From: a virus
Length of the DNA: 37,924 nt
IMG/VR virus record: IMGVR_UViG_3300021356_000061
Span: 1-37,924 of that record
Direction: 5' to 3' (one strand)
The translations under genes and the position numbers were made by a program. The notes under the pieces were generated by a model that did not search any database, was not told the DNA's origin, and was given only the letters and a program-made list of their open reading frames with translations. Shown here piece after piece: positions 1 through 9,420 of the stretch. Within the stretch, counting starts at the first letter, position 1, and each line of letters starts with the position of its first letter.

Positions 1-783
1 ACCATTGTCTGCAGTATAGAGGTAATCTCCCTCAATACCTTGTGCGAGAGTTGTGTTGATGGACTTGCTACCAAACTTCTTAATGCTTCCCGCTGCGGGA
101 AGATTGAAAGATATTGTGGGAGCAGTAGTATATCCACGTCCTACTGAAGACAATGTAATATCTTGTAACGTACCCTGTTCATTAATTGTAGTAGTTGCAG
201 TTGGCAATGATCCGCTACCATCACGGGTACGCATGGTTAACTTATACTGGAATGCACCTTCGTATTCGATATCGTCTAGTTCATCGATACCCGTATCAAA
301 GTCTTCGTCGTTGTATTCGAACAACTCACACTGTAACCGGAACGTGGGTAACTGACTCAACTGATAGAACGGAGTCTCTGTTTCCACCTTGATAATCTGG
401 AAGATGGACTTAGAGAGGGGGAGATAGATGACATCCCCTTCCCTTGGACGGAAGTTATTCTCCTCTAGGTATTCACCAATCAATCCTTTCCAACGTCTAC
501 GTGCAACCACGAAGGTCGCTTGGTCACGCAACTCAATACCAAATTTCGTGAACAAGTCACCCTCTCCATCGAAACCCTCTGTGTTTTCGATGTACATTTC
601 GATCTTATACGCATCAGAAAATCTTGACGGAACGTCATCAAGGAAGATGGGGTCTTTATTGACAATCTCTCTAGGAATGTAGTATACGTCTTGACCGTAG
701 AACTTGAGAGACTCAATTACGATGTCTTCATATAGGTTCTGTTCAGATCGTACCGATTGACTGATATATGGATTTGTTGGCAC
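1..783 (-). CDS. gp14: Neck protein gp14, 3' end beyond window
   Basis: Head-to-tail connector (neck) protein of T4-like phages, which with gp13 completes the filled head for tail joining. Only the first 261 codons are present and the frame is open to the left edge. The start is GTG at 783: an in-frame TAA lies two codons upstream (787-789), and the next in-frame Met is well inside the conserved region. An AGGG stretch lies about ten bases upstream of the GTG. The protein begins MPTNPYISQSV and continues with KFYGQDVYYIPREIVNKD, a stretch I associate with marine T4-like gp14; later parts include RDQATFVVARRRWKGL and REGDVIYLPLSK. It follows gp13 with only six bases between them, the usual T4 order. 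Identity is from remembered family sequence and gene order. Confidence 0.85.
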   Translation of the reverse strand, partial: MPTNPYISQSVRSEQNLYEDIVIESLKFYGQDVYYIPREIVNKDPIFLDDVPSRFSDAYKIEMYIENTEGFDGEGDLFTKFGIELRDQATFVVARRRWKGLIGEYLEENNFRPREGDVIYLPLSKSIFQIIKVETETPFYQLSQLPTFRLQCELFEYNDEDFDTGIDELDDIEYEGAFQYKLTMRTRDGSGSLPTATTTINEQGTLQDITLSSVGRGYTTAPTISFNLPAAGSIKKFGSKSINTTLAQGIEGDYLYTADNG

Positions 784-789
784 TTCTTA

Positions 790-1551
790 TCACCCTATAA
801 AGAAGATTGGGCCTACATCCTCTTCTTCCCTAAACTTCTGCATTAGTCTTTCAAGATCAGTTTGGGCATCCTCGTAGATTTGTCTTCCACTGATCGTCAC
901 TCCGCCGGGTAGTGTCATACCATCGAACTTCAATAGGTTTGTACCCCATTGTTTCTTGATCAGAGTTGTCGCATATTCCTTCAAGAACGAGTGGTTCCAT
1001 AAGGAATGAAAGTCTGTACCTGAAGATGTAGGTGTTCTGTATCCATAGACTTCCAATACAACATAGTCTCCAGCACTAACCTTATAGTCGCCTGTGTAGA
1101 AGAAAATTCTTCCTTCCTGTCGAGAGAACGTAATCGTGTTCTGCCCTGTTAGTTTCATATCAAGCAAAGATAAGTGTTGTTGCATCTGTTCGTAGTACGC
1201 AATATCACCAGCGTAGTTATTTAGATCGGTGATATCATTCAACATCATCTGATACTTGATGTCAAAGAAGTTGGTTGTCTGGGATACCGTGTTCACGGGG
1301 AACATGCGAACGACAGTCATCACACTAGAATCCGCCAGATCGATGTATTGATTTGTGATGTCGTCTGAGGTCAGTTGGTGTGAGATGTAGAAACGTCGAG
1401 AACCATCGGGGTGATGTTCTCTAAACCATTGCAGAGCCTCGTCGATATTATCTTCCAGTTGTTCATCATCAATGTTGATTTCAATAACCGGATGTCCTAA
1501 TCGACGGAGACAGTACTCTGTGAATTCGTCTCTGGTGTTTGGTATCGCCAT
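790..1551 (-). CDS. gp13: Neck protein gp13
   Basis: Head completion/neck protein that forms the collar with gp14. At 253 residues it is shorter than T4 gp13 (309) but typical of what I remember from marine T4-like phages. The N-terminus (TRDEFTEYCLRRLGHPVIEI, then a D/E-rich stretch and EALQWFREHH) is the recognisable family signature. The C-terminal part, with KKQWGTNLLKFDGMTLPGG and an acidic tail, also fits. The ATG start at 1551 is 12 bases after the stop of the 1458-residue fibre gene, so it is probably co-transcribed from the late promoter at 5988-5995. It ends in TGA at 790, immediately before gp14. Confidence 0.88.
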   Translation of the reverse strand: MAIPNTRDEFTEYCLRRLGHPVIEINIDDEQLEDNIDEALQWFREHHPDGSRRFYISHQLTSDDITNQYIDLADSSVMTVVRMFPVNTVSQTTNFFDIKYQMMLNDITDLNNYAGDIAYYEQMQQHLSLLDMKLTGQNTITFSRQEGRIFFYTGDYKVSAGDYVVLEVYGYRTPTSSGTDFHSLWNHSFLKEYATTLIKKQWGTNLLKFDGMTLPGGVTISGRQIYEDAQTDLERLMQKFREEEDVGPIFFIG

Positions 1552-1563
1552 CTATCCTGTCCT

Positions 1564-4500
1564 TTAGTTCTGCAACACACCGGCAGAGTTGTATACATTG
1601 ATCCTGTAGTAAGAACCGTGTTGACCGTCAAGGAGGTCAGCATCCAATCCAGAGGTTGCACCATCCACAGTCTTGATTGCAGTCAACAGTTCGTTTGCAG
1701 TCGAGTATGTCTCACTAAAGGAGATCACACCTGTTCCAGCATTGTAACTAAGGTCACCACTTACACTGATTGCATTCTTCGCATCGGAGTCCGCACGTGC
1801 GGTTGTGTAGTAGAGATTATTACCTTCACTCAAGTTTGTGGTAGACTTAGTTGCAAGTCTGATATCAAAGTCACTATCCGCTCTCGCAGTAGTGTAGTAC
1901 AGATTCGTACCTTCGGATAGATTCGTAGTAGACTTAGTTGCAAGTCTGATATCAAAGTCACTATCTGCACGGGCAGTCGTATAGTAGAGATTATTACCTT
2001 CACTAAGGTCTGTCGTACTGTGGTTACTTATGTCAGAAACTTGACCTGTGACATTACCTGTCACATTACCAGTTACGTTACCCGTTAGAGCAGCAGTAAT
2101 CGTACCCGCAGCGAAGTTACCAGATGCATCCCGTTCGACAATTGTAGAACCTGTGTTCGCATCGGTTGCAGTCGTTGCAGAGTTCTGTACTTTACCCGCA
2201 GTCGAGATCGTTGCGAGTTTGGTGTCTGCAATGTTTGCTGTTGCGTTGATGTCTGCGTTGACAATCGATCCGGCAGTAATTGCAGCAGAAAGTGCAACGT
2301 TACCCGTACCATCGAACGAGATAGCGCTTGCAGTTACATCACCCGTGATAGAGAAGTTTCTACCACTTGCAAGGGCTGTTGCAGTATCCGCATTACCTGT
2401 TAGGTTACCAGTAACATTACCTTCAAGTGTCCCCACAAGCAGTGTTGCGAGACTGACAGAAGAATCTGCCATGTTGATTGTGCCGGTTGGTGTCGAGTCA
2501 TATGCTTCTAGAAGTTTCCACTTCTCATCGGTGACATCAAAGAATATACCCGCATGAGTATATCCAACACCACTTGTACCAGTGTTTCGGTTTGTGAAGA
2601 AACCAGTATCAACGTTTACAGGAGCAGCAGTACCCGCCCATCTATCACCAGAGTCGTGACCCGTAGTTGCACCAAAGTTTACTGAGATATTATCGGCAGA
2701 GTGAATGAGTTGGTCTTCACCTGTAATATTTTGTTTAGTAAGGATCGGAGATGCAAAGTTACTGTCACTTCCAAGTGCAACCTCAAAGGTGTCAACACCA
2801 CCCGCACCAGTTCCTACACCGTCGATTCGGACATAGTAAGTCTGTGCAGTAGTACCTGTGAAGTGACCAGCGAAGAATGCGTCATCAAGACCCGTTCCTG
2901 TAAATACTGTGTTGGCCTCACCAATCGCATCACCTTCGTTGAGACGATAGAAAGGAGAACCCTGAGTTACGTTAGACGTACCCACTGTGGTTTGAGAACC
3001 CAATACTGTAAGGTTACCGTCAACCTGTAGGTCTGTACCAATGTGTGCAGAAGTTCTTACACGGAAACTGTTAACAGAGTGGTTCTGTTGATTGACCAAC
3101 AGGATACCAGTGTCAGAGTCACCAGCCTGTACAACCCAACCCAAACACATCGGGAAGTTTGGATATGTCGGAGATGCGTTCTGAACTAATCCAGGCCCAA
3201 GACCTACGAAGAAGTTTGTCCCGTCTGACAGTCCTGTTGTATTTACTTCGGTCAACTGACCCGCAATCAGACAGTGACCATAAGAGTTGTTTGGAATATC
3301 TTGTGCGGCAATACCCTGTGCGTTGTATGCGTTTACATCTGTCGCATCAGCAAGACCAACAGTCGGAACATCGATTGTTCCCGATGTATAGTTACCAGAG
3401 AAGTATAGTGGTTGACCCTTCTTGATTGTTGAACCAGTATTGTTGAAGACACGCTGGTGTTCTTGAATACCAATCTCATGATTCATATCAGTGATATCAT
3501 CGTAATAGTTCAGTGTCTTATGTTTGTTATCATAGAACAACAGACCTTCACTATACGGTTGATGTGAATCAAACAGTGCAGTATTAAATTGAACATTCAG
3601 AAGTGACGCAGAGTCAGCCTCCAGTCTACCAGAGACTTTGAGTCTGTCTTCGATACGGAGGTATTCGAAGTGTTCACTGAACGGATCGACAAGTATCATA
3701 CCTGCAGAAGCGTCAGCGGTCATTACCCTACCAAGATGGACAGGGTAACCATCGTCTACTGTCACACCAACGTTGGTCAGTTTACCAGCGGAGTCGGCAG
3801 AAAGATACAGTACATCTCCCGCAGAGAATGCACTCGTGTCAATATCACGGACAAGACCGTAACGGGTTACCCAACCGTGTGCGCCATCCGGAATGTCCAT
3901 TGTTGCAATTCCGGTAGGTTGTGCAGTACCAGACGCATCAGCCCTTGCAAGACTTACTTGAGGATGTTTTCCGTGTGCAGTACCGGAGATGTAAACCACA
4001 TCACCGTTACTAATCGCAGCACCAGTAAGGTTGTGGACATAGAGTAGAATCTCTTGACCAATGTTAAGAGTTACTTCAGAAGTCGAATTGTTCTGTGTGT
4101 CTAGTTTGACAGACAGACCTTTCTGGTGGTCAGAGTCAAAGAACAATGTACCAGCAGGAGCGGCATGGTCAGCGGTAAGTGTGTTGAAGTTGATACCATC
4201 AAGAACCGCAGAGTCCGCAGTAACCTTACCGAAAGTTACGTCATCGGTTGTACCGACAGACTGACCAACCGCAACCACACCGTCCGTAATCGTGACACCC
4301 GTACCACCTGAGAAGTGGGCACGTGTTTCAGATGCAGAAGGCCCAGTGTATGTGATAACACCGTTTGCATAGGATAGAGACCCATCACCACCCGCATCTG
4401 TTACAGAGATCGCTGCCTTAGCGGCACTATCCGCACGTGCTGTGGTGTAGTAAAGATTCGATCCTTCACTGAGGTCTGTAGTAGACTTATCACCAAACGC

Positions 4501-5940
4501 AGAGTCAAACCTTGCCTGTGTATAGTAAAGGTTTGTACCTTCTGTGAGGTCTGTCGTTGTGTAAGGATCAAGTGTAATGGTCTCAACGTATACACCACCA
4601 TCAGCGGTGTTAATCGTGAAGTTACCATTCGAAGAGTCGAAGTTGATACTGGAGACACCCGCAACACTTACTGTTCCGATGGAGTCTACTTGACCTTGTG
4701 CATTGACGGTGAACACCGGAACCAAAGAAGCGGAACCGTATGTTCCTGCAGTGACTCCCGTGTTTGTAATAGAGAACTCGCCCGAACTGTATGTAAGACC
4801 AGTACCGGCAGAGAAATGCGCTTGTGCTTCTGCAGCAGAAGGCCCTGTATAAGAGAATCTACCAGAAGCAGAGTCGTAGGTCAGAGACCCGTCACCACCC
4901 TGATCCTGCAGACCAATAGCGTTACGTGCACGGGCGTCCGTGTAGTAAAGGTTCGTACCCTCACTCAGATCGGAAGTTGACTTGTCACCCAATGCTGAGT
5001 CGAATCTCGATTGTGTGTAGTAGAGGTTTGTACCCTCTGCGAGATCACTCGTGGTGGCAGAGTCCATTGCGACATTGAAGTCGGAATCGAAACTTGCCTT
5101 GTTGTAAATGTTCTCAACCGTAAGGGAGAACGTACCAGTTGCACTATCGTATGATAGGTCACCAGTAGCAGAAAGTGCGCTTCTTACTCGTGTGTCTGTG
5201 TAGTAGAGATTCGACCCTTCAGTCAAATCACTCGTTGTCTTCTCACTGAACGCAGAGTCGAAACGAGTCTGTGTGTAGTAGAGGTTGATACCTTCGGATA
5301 GATCGCCTGTTGTTTTAGTTGCAAGACGTGCGTCGAACGAGGAATCGACACGGTTCTGCGTGTAATAAAGTTTGGAACTACCTTCGTTGAGGTTGTCAGT
5401 ACTAAAGGGTTGCAGTGTGATATCGGCAGTAAATGTCTGTCCATCCGCAGTACCGATTGACAGTTGACCATTGACTGTATTATAACCGAACGAGTCCACA
5501 CCAGCAACAGAAACCGTACCGATGGAATCGACCTGACCTTGTGCGTTAACAGTGAAAACGGGAACTAGGGATGCACTGCCATACGTACCAGCGGTTACGC
5601 CGGTATTGGTAATATCGATAACACCTGTCGATGCGTTGTAGGTTAGACCTGTGCCACCAGAGATGGCATTCTTTGCATCACTATCCGCCCTTGCGGTAGT
5701 GTAATATAATGCGCTTACGTGTTCTGCGATGTCTCCAGTCGTAAGGTCTTGACTATCACCCAAAGACACAGTATAATCATTAATCGTGATTCCACTGTGC
5801 ACCAACATTGCATTGGAAATGTACGGTAACGATGATGAATCGATACTACCGTCTGAACCAGCAAGTTGTGATCTGTCGTCTTTTACGAAACCAGAAGCTG
5901 TCAACAGACTGGACAGATATCTAGCTTTTGATTGTGCCAT
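1564..5940 (-). CDS. Large tail-fibre protein with DLSEGTNLYYT repeats (1458 aa)
   Basis: Probable long tail fibre or fibre-like virion protein. Copies of a motif close to TTDLSEGTNLYYTTARADSD occur near the N-terminus, in the middle and near the C-terminus. A segment ending GTYGSASLVPVFTVNAQGQV occurs twice, and a TGNVTGNVTGN stretch lies near the C-terminal third. The middle (residues about 590-900) is less repetitive and contains YVHNLTGAAISNGDVVYISG, a beta-structured module common in phage fibres. The C-terminus, GLDADLLDGQHGSYYR followed by VYNSAGVLQN, is a typical fibre ending in marine T4-like phages. A late promoter lies 48 bases upstream of the ATG. No receptor specificity can be read from the sequence. 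Which T4 fibre gene it replaces is unclear. Confidence 0.8.
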   Translation of the reverse strand: MAQSKARYLSSLLTASGFVKDDRSQLAGSDGSIDSSSLPYISNAMLVHSGITINDYTVSLGDSQDLTTGDIAEHVSALYYTTARADSDAKNAISGGTGLTYNASTGVIDITNTGVTAGTYGSASLVPVFTVNAQGQVDSIGTVSVAGVDSFGYNTVNGQLSIGTADGQTFTADITLQPFSTDNLNEGSSKLYYTQNRVDSSFDARLATKTTGDLSEGINLYYTQTRFDSAFSEKTTSDLTEGSNLYYTDTRVRSALSATGDLSYDSATGTFSLTVENIYNKASFDSDFNVAMDSATTSDLAEGTNLYYTQSRFDSALGDKSTSDLSEGTNLYYTDARARNAIGLQDQGGDGSLTYDSASGRFSYTGPSAAEAQAHFSAGTGLTYSSGEFSITNTGVTAGTYGSASLVPVFTVNAQGQVDSIGTVSVAGVSSINFDSSNGNFTINTADGGVYVETITLDPYTTTDLTEGTNLYYTQARFDSAFGDKSTTDLSEGSNLYYTTARADSAAKAAISVTDAGGDGSLSYANGVITYTGPSASETRAHFSGGTGVTITDGVVAVGQSVGTTDDVTFGKVTADSAVLDGINFNTLTADHAAPAGTLFFDSDHQKGLSVKLDTQNNSTSEVTLNIGQEILLYVHNLTGAAISNGDVVYISGTAHGKHPQVSLARADASGTAQPTGIATMDIPDGAHGWVTRYGLVRDIDTSAFSAGDVLYLSADSAGKLTNVGVTVDDGYPVHLGRVMTADASAGMILVDPFSEHFEYLRIEDRLKVSGRLEADSASLLNVQFNTALFDSHQPYSEGLLFYDNKHKTLNYYDDITDMNHEIGIQEHQRVFNNTGSTIKKGQPLYFSGNYTSGTIDVPTVGLADATDVNAYNAQGIAAQDIPNNSYGHCLIAGQLTEVNTTGLSDGTNFFVGLGPGLVQNASPTYPNFPMCLGWVVQAGDSDTGILLVNQQNHSVNSFRVRTSAHIGTDLQVDGNLTVLGSQTTVGTSNVTQGSPFYRLNEGDAIGEANTVFTGTGLDDAFFAGHFTGTTAQTYYVRIDGVGTGAGGVDTFEVALGSDSNFASPILTKQNITGEDQLIHSADNISVNFGATTGHDSGDRWAGTAAPVNVDTGFFTNRNTGTSGVGYTHAGIFFDVTDEKWKLLEAYDSTPTGTINMADSSVSLATLLVGTLEGNVTGNLTGNADTATALASGRNFSITGDVTASAISFDGTGNVALSAAITAGSIVNADINATANIADTKLATISTAGKVQNSATTATDANTGSTIVERDASGNFAAGTITAALTGNVTGNVTGNVTGQVSDISNHSTTDLSEGNNLYYTTARADSDFDIRLATKSTTNLSEGTNLYYTTARADSDFDIRLATKSTTNLSEGNNLYYTTARADSDAKNAISVSGDLSYNAGTGVISFSETYSTANELLTAIKTVDGATSGLDADLLDGQHGSYYRINVYNSAGVLQN
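1805..1978 (-). repeat. Two 87-bp tandem units inside the 1458-aa fibre gene
   Basis: Units 1805-1891 and 1892-1978 encode the 29-residue repeat YYTTARADSDFDIRLATK plus STTNLSEGxNL. A third partial copy starts at 1979. The 3' half of each unit is nearly identical in DNA, while the 5' half differs at synonymous sites. The copies could recombine and change fibre length. Confidence 0.8.
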
Positions 5941-5966
5941 TAGACGTTCCCTTTATTTCCTCGTTT

Positions 5967-5979
5967 CACGCCAAGCGTG
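5967..5979 (-). other. Small hairpin in leader of the 1458-aa fibre gene
   Basis: CACGC-CAA-GCGTG is a perfect 5-bp stem with a 3-base loop. It lies between the late promoter (5988-5995) and the ATG at 5940, so it would sit near the 5' end of the transcript. There is no U-tract, so it does not look like a classical terminator. A role in 5' end stability is possible but unproven. Confidence 0.35.
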
Positions 5980-5987
5980 TTCTCTCT

Positions 5988-5995
5988 TATTTATA
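5988..5995 (-). promoter_or_regulatory. T4-type late promoter for the 1458-aa fibre and gp13-gp14
   Basis: Exact match to the T4 late consensus TATAAATA on the minus strand, 48 bases upstream of the fibre ATG, followed by AGAGAG. In T4 this element is read by host RNA polymerase carrying gp55/gp33 and the sliding clamp. No other late-type site lies between here and gp14, so gp13 and gp14 probably depend on it or on read-through. Confidence 0.75.
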
Positions 5996-5999
5996 CGTT

Positions 6000-7364
6000 T
6001 TACGATATGAAGTATTGCCCTGTCACCAAAATCCTACCCGATCCATTCGACGCCATAGTGACGTTATTATAGTTTCCTGCACCATCTTCTGTTTGTACCA
6101 ATAGTTGAGTGGAGTTCTTCTCCATTCTAGCCAACAGGGTATCTCCGTCTGTATAAGTCAACTGTCCATTTGTTGACACGGGGAATACGTATTCCAGACC
6201 TGTCTCATCCAATGATGTAAAAGGAAGACCCGATACTCGTAGGTTTCCGGTTCCGGTGTGTGCACTCCATACTAGTTGTAAAGTAAAGGTAACCATGTTA
6301 CCCATGCGTGTATAGTGTCCCACCTGAGAACTATACGTTCCTGTTCCTGCAGTCGTTGTCCCCACAACAGTTGGGGTAAACGATGTGTTCCTGTACTGCT
6401 TTATCTGGTATTCATTGGATGTTCCTCCAATGTAGATACCGGCTGTTACTTTTACGTCCTCATAAGAGGGACGACTTGATGATTGTGCGAACGCCTGAAT
6501 GTGAACTCTATCCGAAGAATCCAATGCAGTCGTAAAATTTACTGATACTCCATCGATGCCACTATAGTCCGTATCAGGACTCATCAAGACACCGTTGTTA
6601 AATACCTTCAGTGAACCTACTTTGTATGATAACGAGTTTCCATCACTGTCTGCACCAGTGATCGTAGTCTGTCCACCATTACCAACAAAACTGTATACAA
6701 ATTCGTCGTAAGCGTCTGCAGAAGTAGAATATTGAGGCAGACCAAAAATCTGTACAAAGTCGTTCAGTGCAGCCGGTACAGTTAGGACTATAGAAGTACC
6801 ACTTGTTGCGGTATAGTCCACCTTGGGGTCAAGAAGAACACCGTTGAGATACACTTCAATGTATCCGGAGGCATACGACAACGATCTGTTGTTATCGTCT
6901 AGACCCGTAAACGTAGTCTGCGCTGCAGTTGCGGTGTAGTTGTATTCGCCAATTTGGAGAGAGGAATGAATTGCCTGAACCTGTAGGATATCTCCGGAGT
7001 CTGCTCCCCCTACAAGTGTGATAGATGTCCCATCTGCTGCCGTGTAATCTTTATCAGAGTCGAGTAATACCCCGTTCAGATAAACGTTAAGCAGACTTGG
7101 TGTATAACCAAGATTATCACTGTCTAAGTCCGCACCGGAGAATACCGTCTGTCCACTGTCCGCCGAATAATAAAATTCGTTATAGGTTAGGTCAGAGACT
7201 TCTTCACCAATCTGTACGATAGATTCGGTTCCATTAACATTCTTCTTGATGAACATGAGTCCATCATAGGTGTTAATCGCAACCTCACCCAACTCCAACT
7301 GACTGGTAGTCGGTATCTTTCCGGCTACAGAACTTCTCTTAAGCCGAAATGTTGTTGTTGACAT
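6000..7364 (-). CDS. Tail-fibre protein with three beta repeats and C-terminal fibre domain (454 aa)
   Basis: Virion fibre or fibre-tip protein. Residues 1-50 (RLKRSSVAGKIPTTSQLELG, then NTYDGLMFIKK) form an N-terminal module also seen, in variant form, at the start of the 663-residue fibre next door; it probably docks the fibre. Three repeats of about 70 residues follow (roughly 62-132, 141-209, 222-292), each with QT-T-TGAD-D, a VYLNGVLL-like strand and a DYTA-DGTS turn. Residues about 310-454 form a separate C-terminal domain with SFTPTVVGTTTAGTGTYSSQ and TGTGNLRVSGLPFTS, a pattern widespread at phage fibre ends. The start is supported by AGAGGA eight bases upstream of the ATG. No exact late promoter lies directly upstream; a dyad region is there instead. 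Confidence 0.8.
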   Translation of the reverse strand: MSTTTFRLKRSSVAGKIPTTSQLELGEVAINTYDGLMFIKKNVNGTESIVQIGEEVSDLTYNEFYYSADSGQTVFSGADLDSDNLGYTPSLLNVYLNGVLLDSDKDYTAADGTSITLVGGADSGDILQVQAIHSSLQIGEYNYTATAAQTTFTGLDDNNRSLSYASGYIEVYLNGVLLDPKVDYTATSGTSIVLTVPAALNDFVQIFGLPQYSTSADAYDEFVYSFVGNGGQTTITGADSDGNSLSYKVGSLKVFNNGVLMSPDTDYSGIDGVSVNFTTALDSSDRVHIQAFAQSSSRPSYEDVKVTAGIYIGGTSNEYQIKQYRNTSFTPTVVGTTTAGTGTYSSQVGHYTRMGNMVTFTLQLVWSAHTGTGNLRVSGLPFTSLDETGLEYVFPVSTNGQLTYTDGDTLLARMEKNSTQLLVQTEDGAGNYNNVTMASNGSGRILVTGQYFIS

Positions 7365-7379
7365 CTGTCATCCTCTAGT

Positions 7380-7437
7380 CCAATATTGGAATACACTACA
7401 CCCTTATATAAGGGTTAATCACTTACTCTTAGTAAGT
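7380..7437. other. Three perfect dyads between two fibre genes
   Basis: This gap holds three inverted repeats: CCAATATTGG (7380-7389), the 16-base palindrome ACCCTTATATAAGGGT (7400-7415), and ACTTACT-CTT-AGTAAGT (7421-7437), a 7-bp stem that includes the stop codon of the 663-residue gene. No U-tract follows, so a rho-independent terminator is not supported. The central palindrome holds TATATAAG about 36-50 bases before the next ATG, the same distance as the late promoters elsewhere. It may be a divergent promoter element, a protein-binding site or an RNA-processing structure. Confidence 0.5.
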
Positions 7438-9420
7438 TCCTCCGTCTAGTTCGGATACCGTTACTGCACCAGATGTTACAGTGAATTGGTCTGAATCAAA
7501 GGAGGCCACGCCAGGATTGGTTACCGTGGCGAGTTCCGCTGCGATAGTCAGTTCATTAGAACCGTCATTGTATGTGAGGTCAATACCCTCACCCGCAGTC
7601 AGAAGGTTTGCGACTTCACTATCAACCAACTGTTCAAACGTGACACCGTTGACTGTGATAGAAGACGCTTCCATGTTACCATTGACATCAATGCCTTTGT
7701 TGAACTGCCATTCATCGGCGGTAGCATCATAGATAATAGTTGCGTTTGCACCGGCAACCGTGATACCCGCACCATCAGCCTCTGCGGCATTCTGTGCAGA
7801 ATCCGCAAGGGTAATGTTAAGGTCATTGATAGACAACTCTGTCGAGTTGATGGTGGTGGTAGTACCTTGGACGGTTAGGTTACCAAGGATGTATAGATCA
7901 CCGGAATCACCCGAAGGATTCGGATCAATGTAAAGGATACCACCAGCATCCGTATTAGAGATCGTGTTACCATTGATATTAATGTTGTCGATGGTAACTT
8001 CTGTGAGACCGGCGAGGTCTGTTATTGTTGTACCAAGCGGAACCGCAGTAGAACCAATAGTGATCTCTGAATTGACCAATTGGTTGTTATCAACACCAGC
8101 GGTTTTGATCGATACCGCACCGTTAGATACCGCAAAGTCGTTGGAGTTAAACGATGCAACACCCTTGTTATCAGAATCAGCATTTTCACCGGAGACGGTG
8201 ATAATCGCACCGGAGTGCGTGACATTCATTCCCTCTCCACCGAAGATTGCGATAGAGTGGTTGGTGGGCGTTACTGCACCATCGTCGGTCTGTAGAGACT
8301 TAAGTACAGTATCTACAAGTTCGATATCACCAGATGTGGCAACAAAGTCACCAGAAACAAAAGAAGCAACACCCTTTTGTGTATCACTGGCATCTGCGAT
8401 AGTGAGTGTTAGAGTAGAAACCGACCCGCTTGTAGAGATACCTTGAGCGGGTGTACCTACAATACTGAAGTCATGAGCAGCGGGAGTAACGTCTCCACTA
8501 TCTGTGCTGATAGACTTGACAACGGTGTCTTCAAGAGAAACGTAACCAGAGAGAACATCAAAGTCATTAGAGTCAAACTGAGCCGCACCTTTTACCGTTT
8601 CACTTGCATCCGCAAGATCATAGGTGTAAGTGTTGGTGTCAATATTTTGATCTAGGGTGAGGTTACCACTAGCAGCAAAGTTAAGAGAAGAGTCGAGAAG
8701 CGAAATTGCGTCATTGTTGACTGTTAGTGCTGTCGCAACGTTAACCGATCCAGCACTATCAATTTGACCTCTTTGGTTTACCGTGAATACCGGAATCTGG
8801 GTTTGAGAACCATACGTTCCCCCCGTAACTCCAGTATTATCGATGATGTATGTTACTGTGTCATCTGTTACATTAGAGGTAAGACCTGTTCCACTTGCAA
8901 ACGTCAGTACACCAGATACAGAAGAGAACTCATCAGAGTCCGCTTGATCATCTGCAATGGTAAACGTGACTGCGGCAATTTGTGTGTCTACGTATGACTT
9001 GGTTGTTGCATCACTATCATCGACGGGTGTTGCGAGATTAGTGATTCGATTTCCGTTTACATCAACGTTGTCTGTAGGGGCAAGGATTAGACTTCCGGAT
9101 GTTGTAGAAATTGTATTGCCATTGAGGTCAATATTGTCTATAATTAGATGATCTAATTTGGAGTTAGAGTCTGCGATTAGGGCAGTGTTCGCAGTTAGAA
9201 CCCCAAAGGGTGCGTTCCCTTGTCCACCTAATAGGTCAACGTAATATTTACCACCAATGACGGTATGATTTGCCGCATCCCCTGCAGTTTCAGTTCCAGT
9301 ACCTACGTAGAGTCGATCTCCACCGGCACCATTAAAATACGAATACGCTAACTCACCTTGAGCAAGCGTAGTGGGATTGCCCGATACCCCACTTCGTTTG
9401 ATTCTAATTATTGATGCCAT
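7429..9420 (-). CDS. Tail-fibre protein with IRIKRS N-terminal module (663 aa)
   Basis: Probable tail-fibre or whisker-like virion protein. The N-terminus (IIRIKRSGVSGNPTTLAQGE, then GGDRLYVGTGTETAGDAANH) is a signature I remember from fibre proteins of marine T4-like phages. The body is beta-rich and repetitive: GVASF-S-DF or KGVASF segments recur with VT-A-H-SI and LTI-DAS. A GDLYILGNLTVQGTTTTINS segment lies near residue 530; this pattern is common in phage fibres. The C-terminus, ELDGGTY, resembles the INGGQY ending of the 123-residue protein upstream. Its ATG overlaps the stop of that gene (TGATG), so translation is probably coupled. Ligand unknown. Confidence 0.78.
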   Translation of the reverse strand: MASIIRIKRSGVSGNPTTLAQGELAYSYFNGAGGDRLYVGTGTETAGDAANHTVIGGKYYVDLLGGQGNAPFGVLTANTALIADSNSKLDHLIIDNIDLNGNTISTTSGSLILAPTDNVDVNGNRITNLATPVDDSDATTKSYVDTQIAAVTFTIADDQADSDEFSSVSGVLTFASGTGLTSNVTDDTVTYIIDNTGVTGGTYGSQTQIPVFTVNQRGQIDSAGSVNVATALTVNNDAISLLDSSLNFAASGNLTLDQNIDTNTYTYDLADASETVKGAAQFDSNDFDVLSGYVSLEDTVVKSISTDSGDVTPAAHDFSIVGTPAQGISTSGSVSTLTLTIADASDTQKGVASFVSGDFVATSGDIELVDTVLKSLQTDDGAVTPTNHSIAIFGGEGMNVTHSGAIITVSGENADSDNKGVASFNSNDFAVSNGAVSIKTAGVDNNQLVNSEITIGSTAVPLGTTITDLAGLTEVTIDNININGNTISNTDAGGILYIDPNPSGDSGDLYILGNLTVQGTTTTINSTELSINDLNITLADSAQNAAEADGAGITVAGANATIIYDATADEWQFNKGIDVNGNMEASSITVNGVTFEQLVDSEVANLLTAGEGIDLTYNDGSNELTIAAELATVTNPGVASFDSDQFTVTSGAVTVSELDGGTY

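Noticed and set aside
2048-2557. Long plus-strand frames opposite the 1458-residue fibre and other genes
   Set aside because: They run antisense to well-supported genes; their translations mirror repetitive coding on the other strand and have no recognisable domain or start site.
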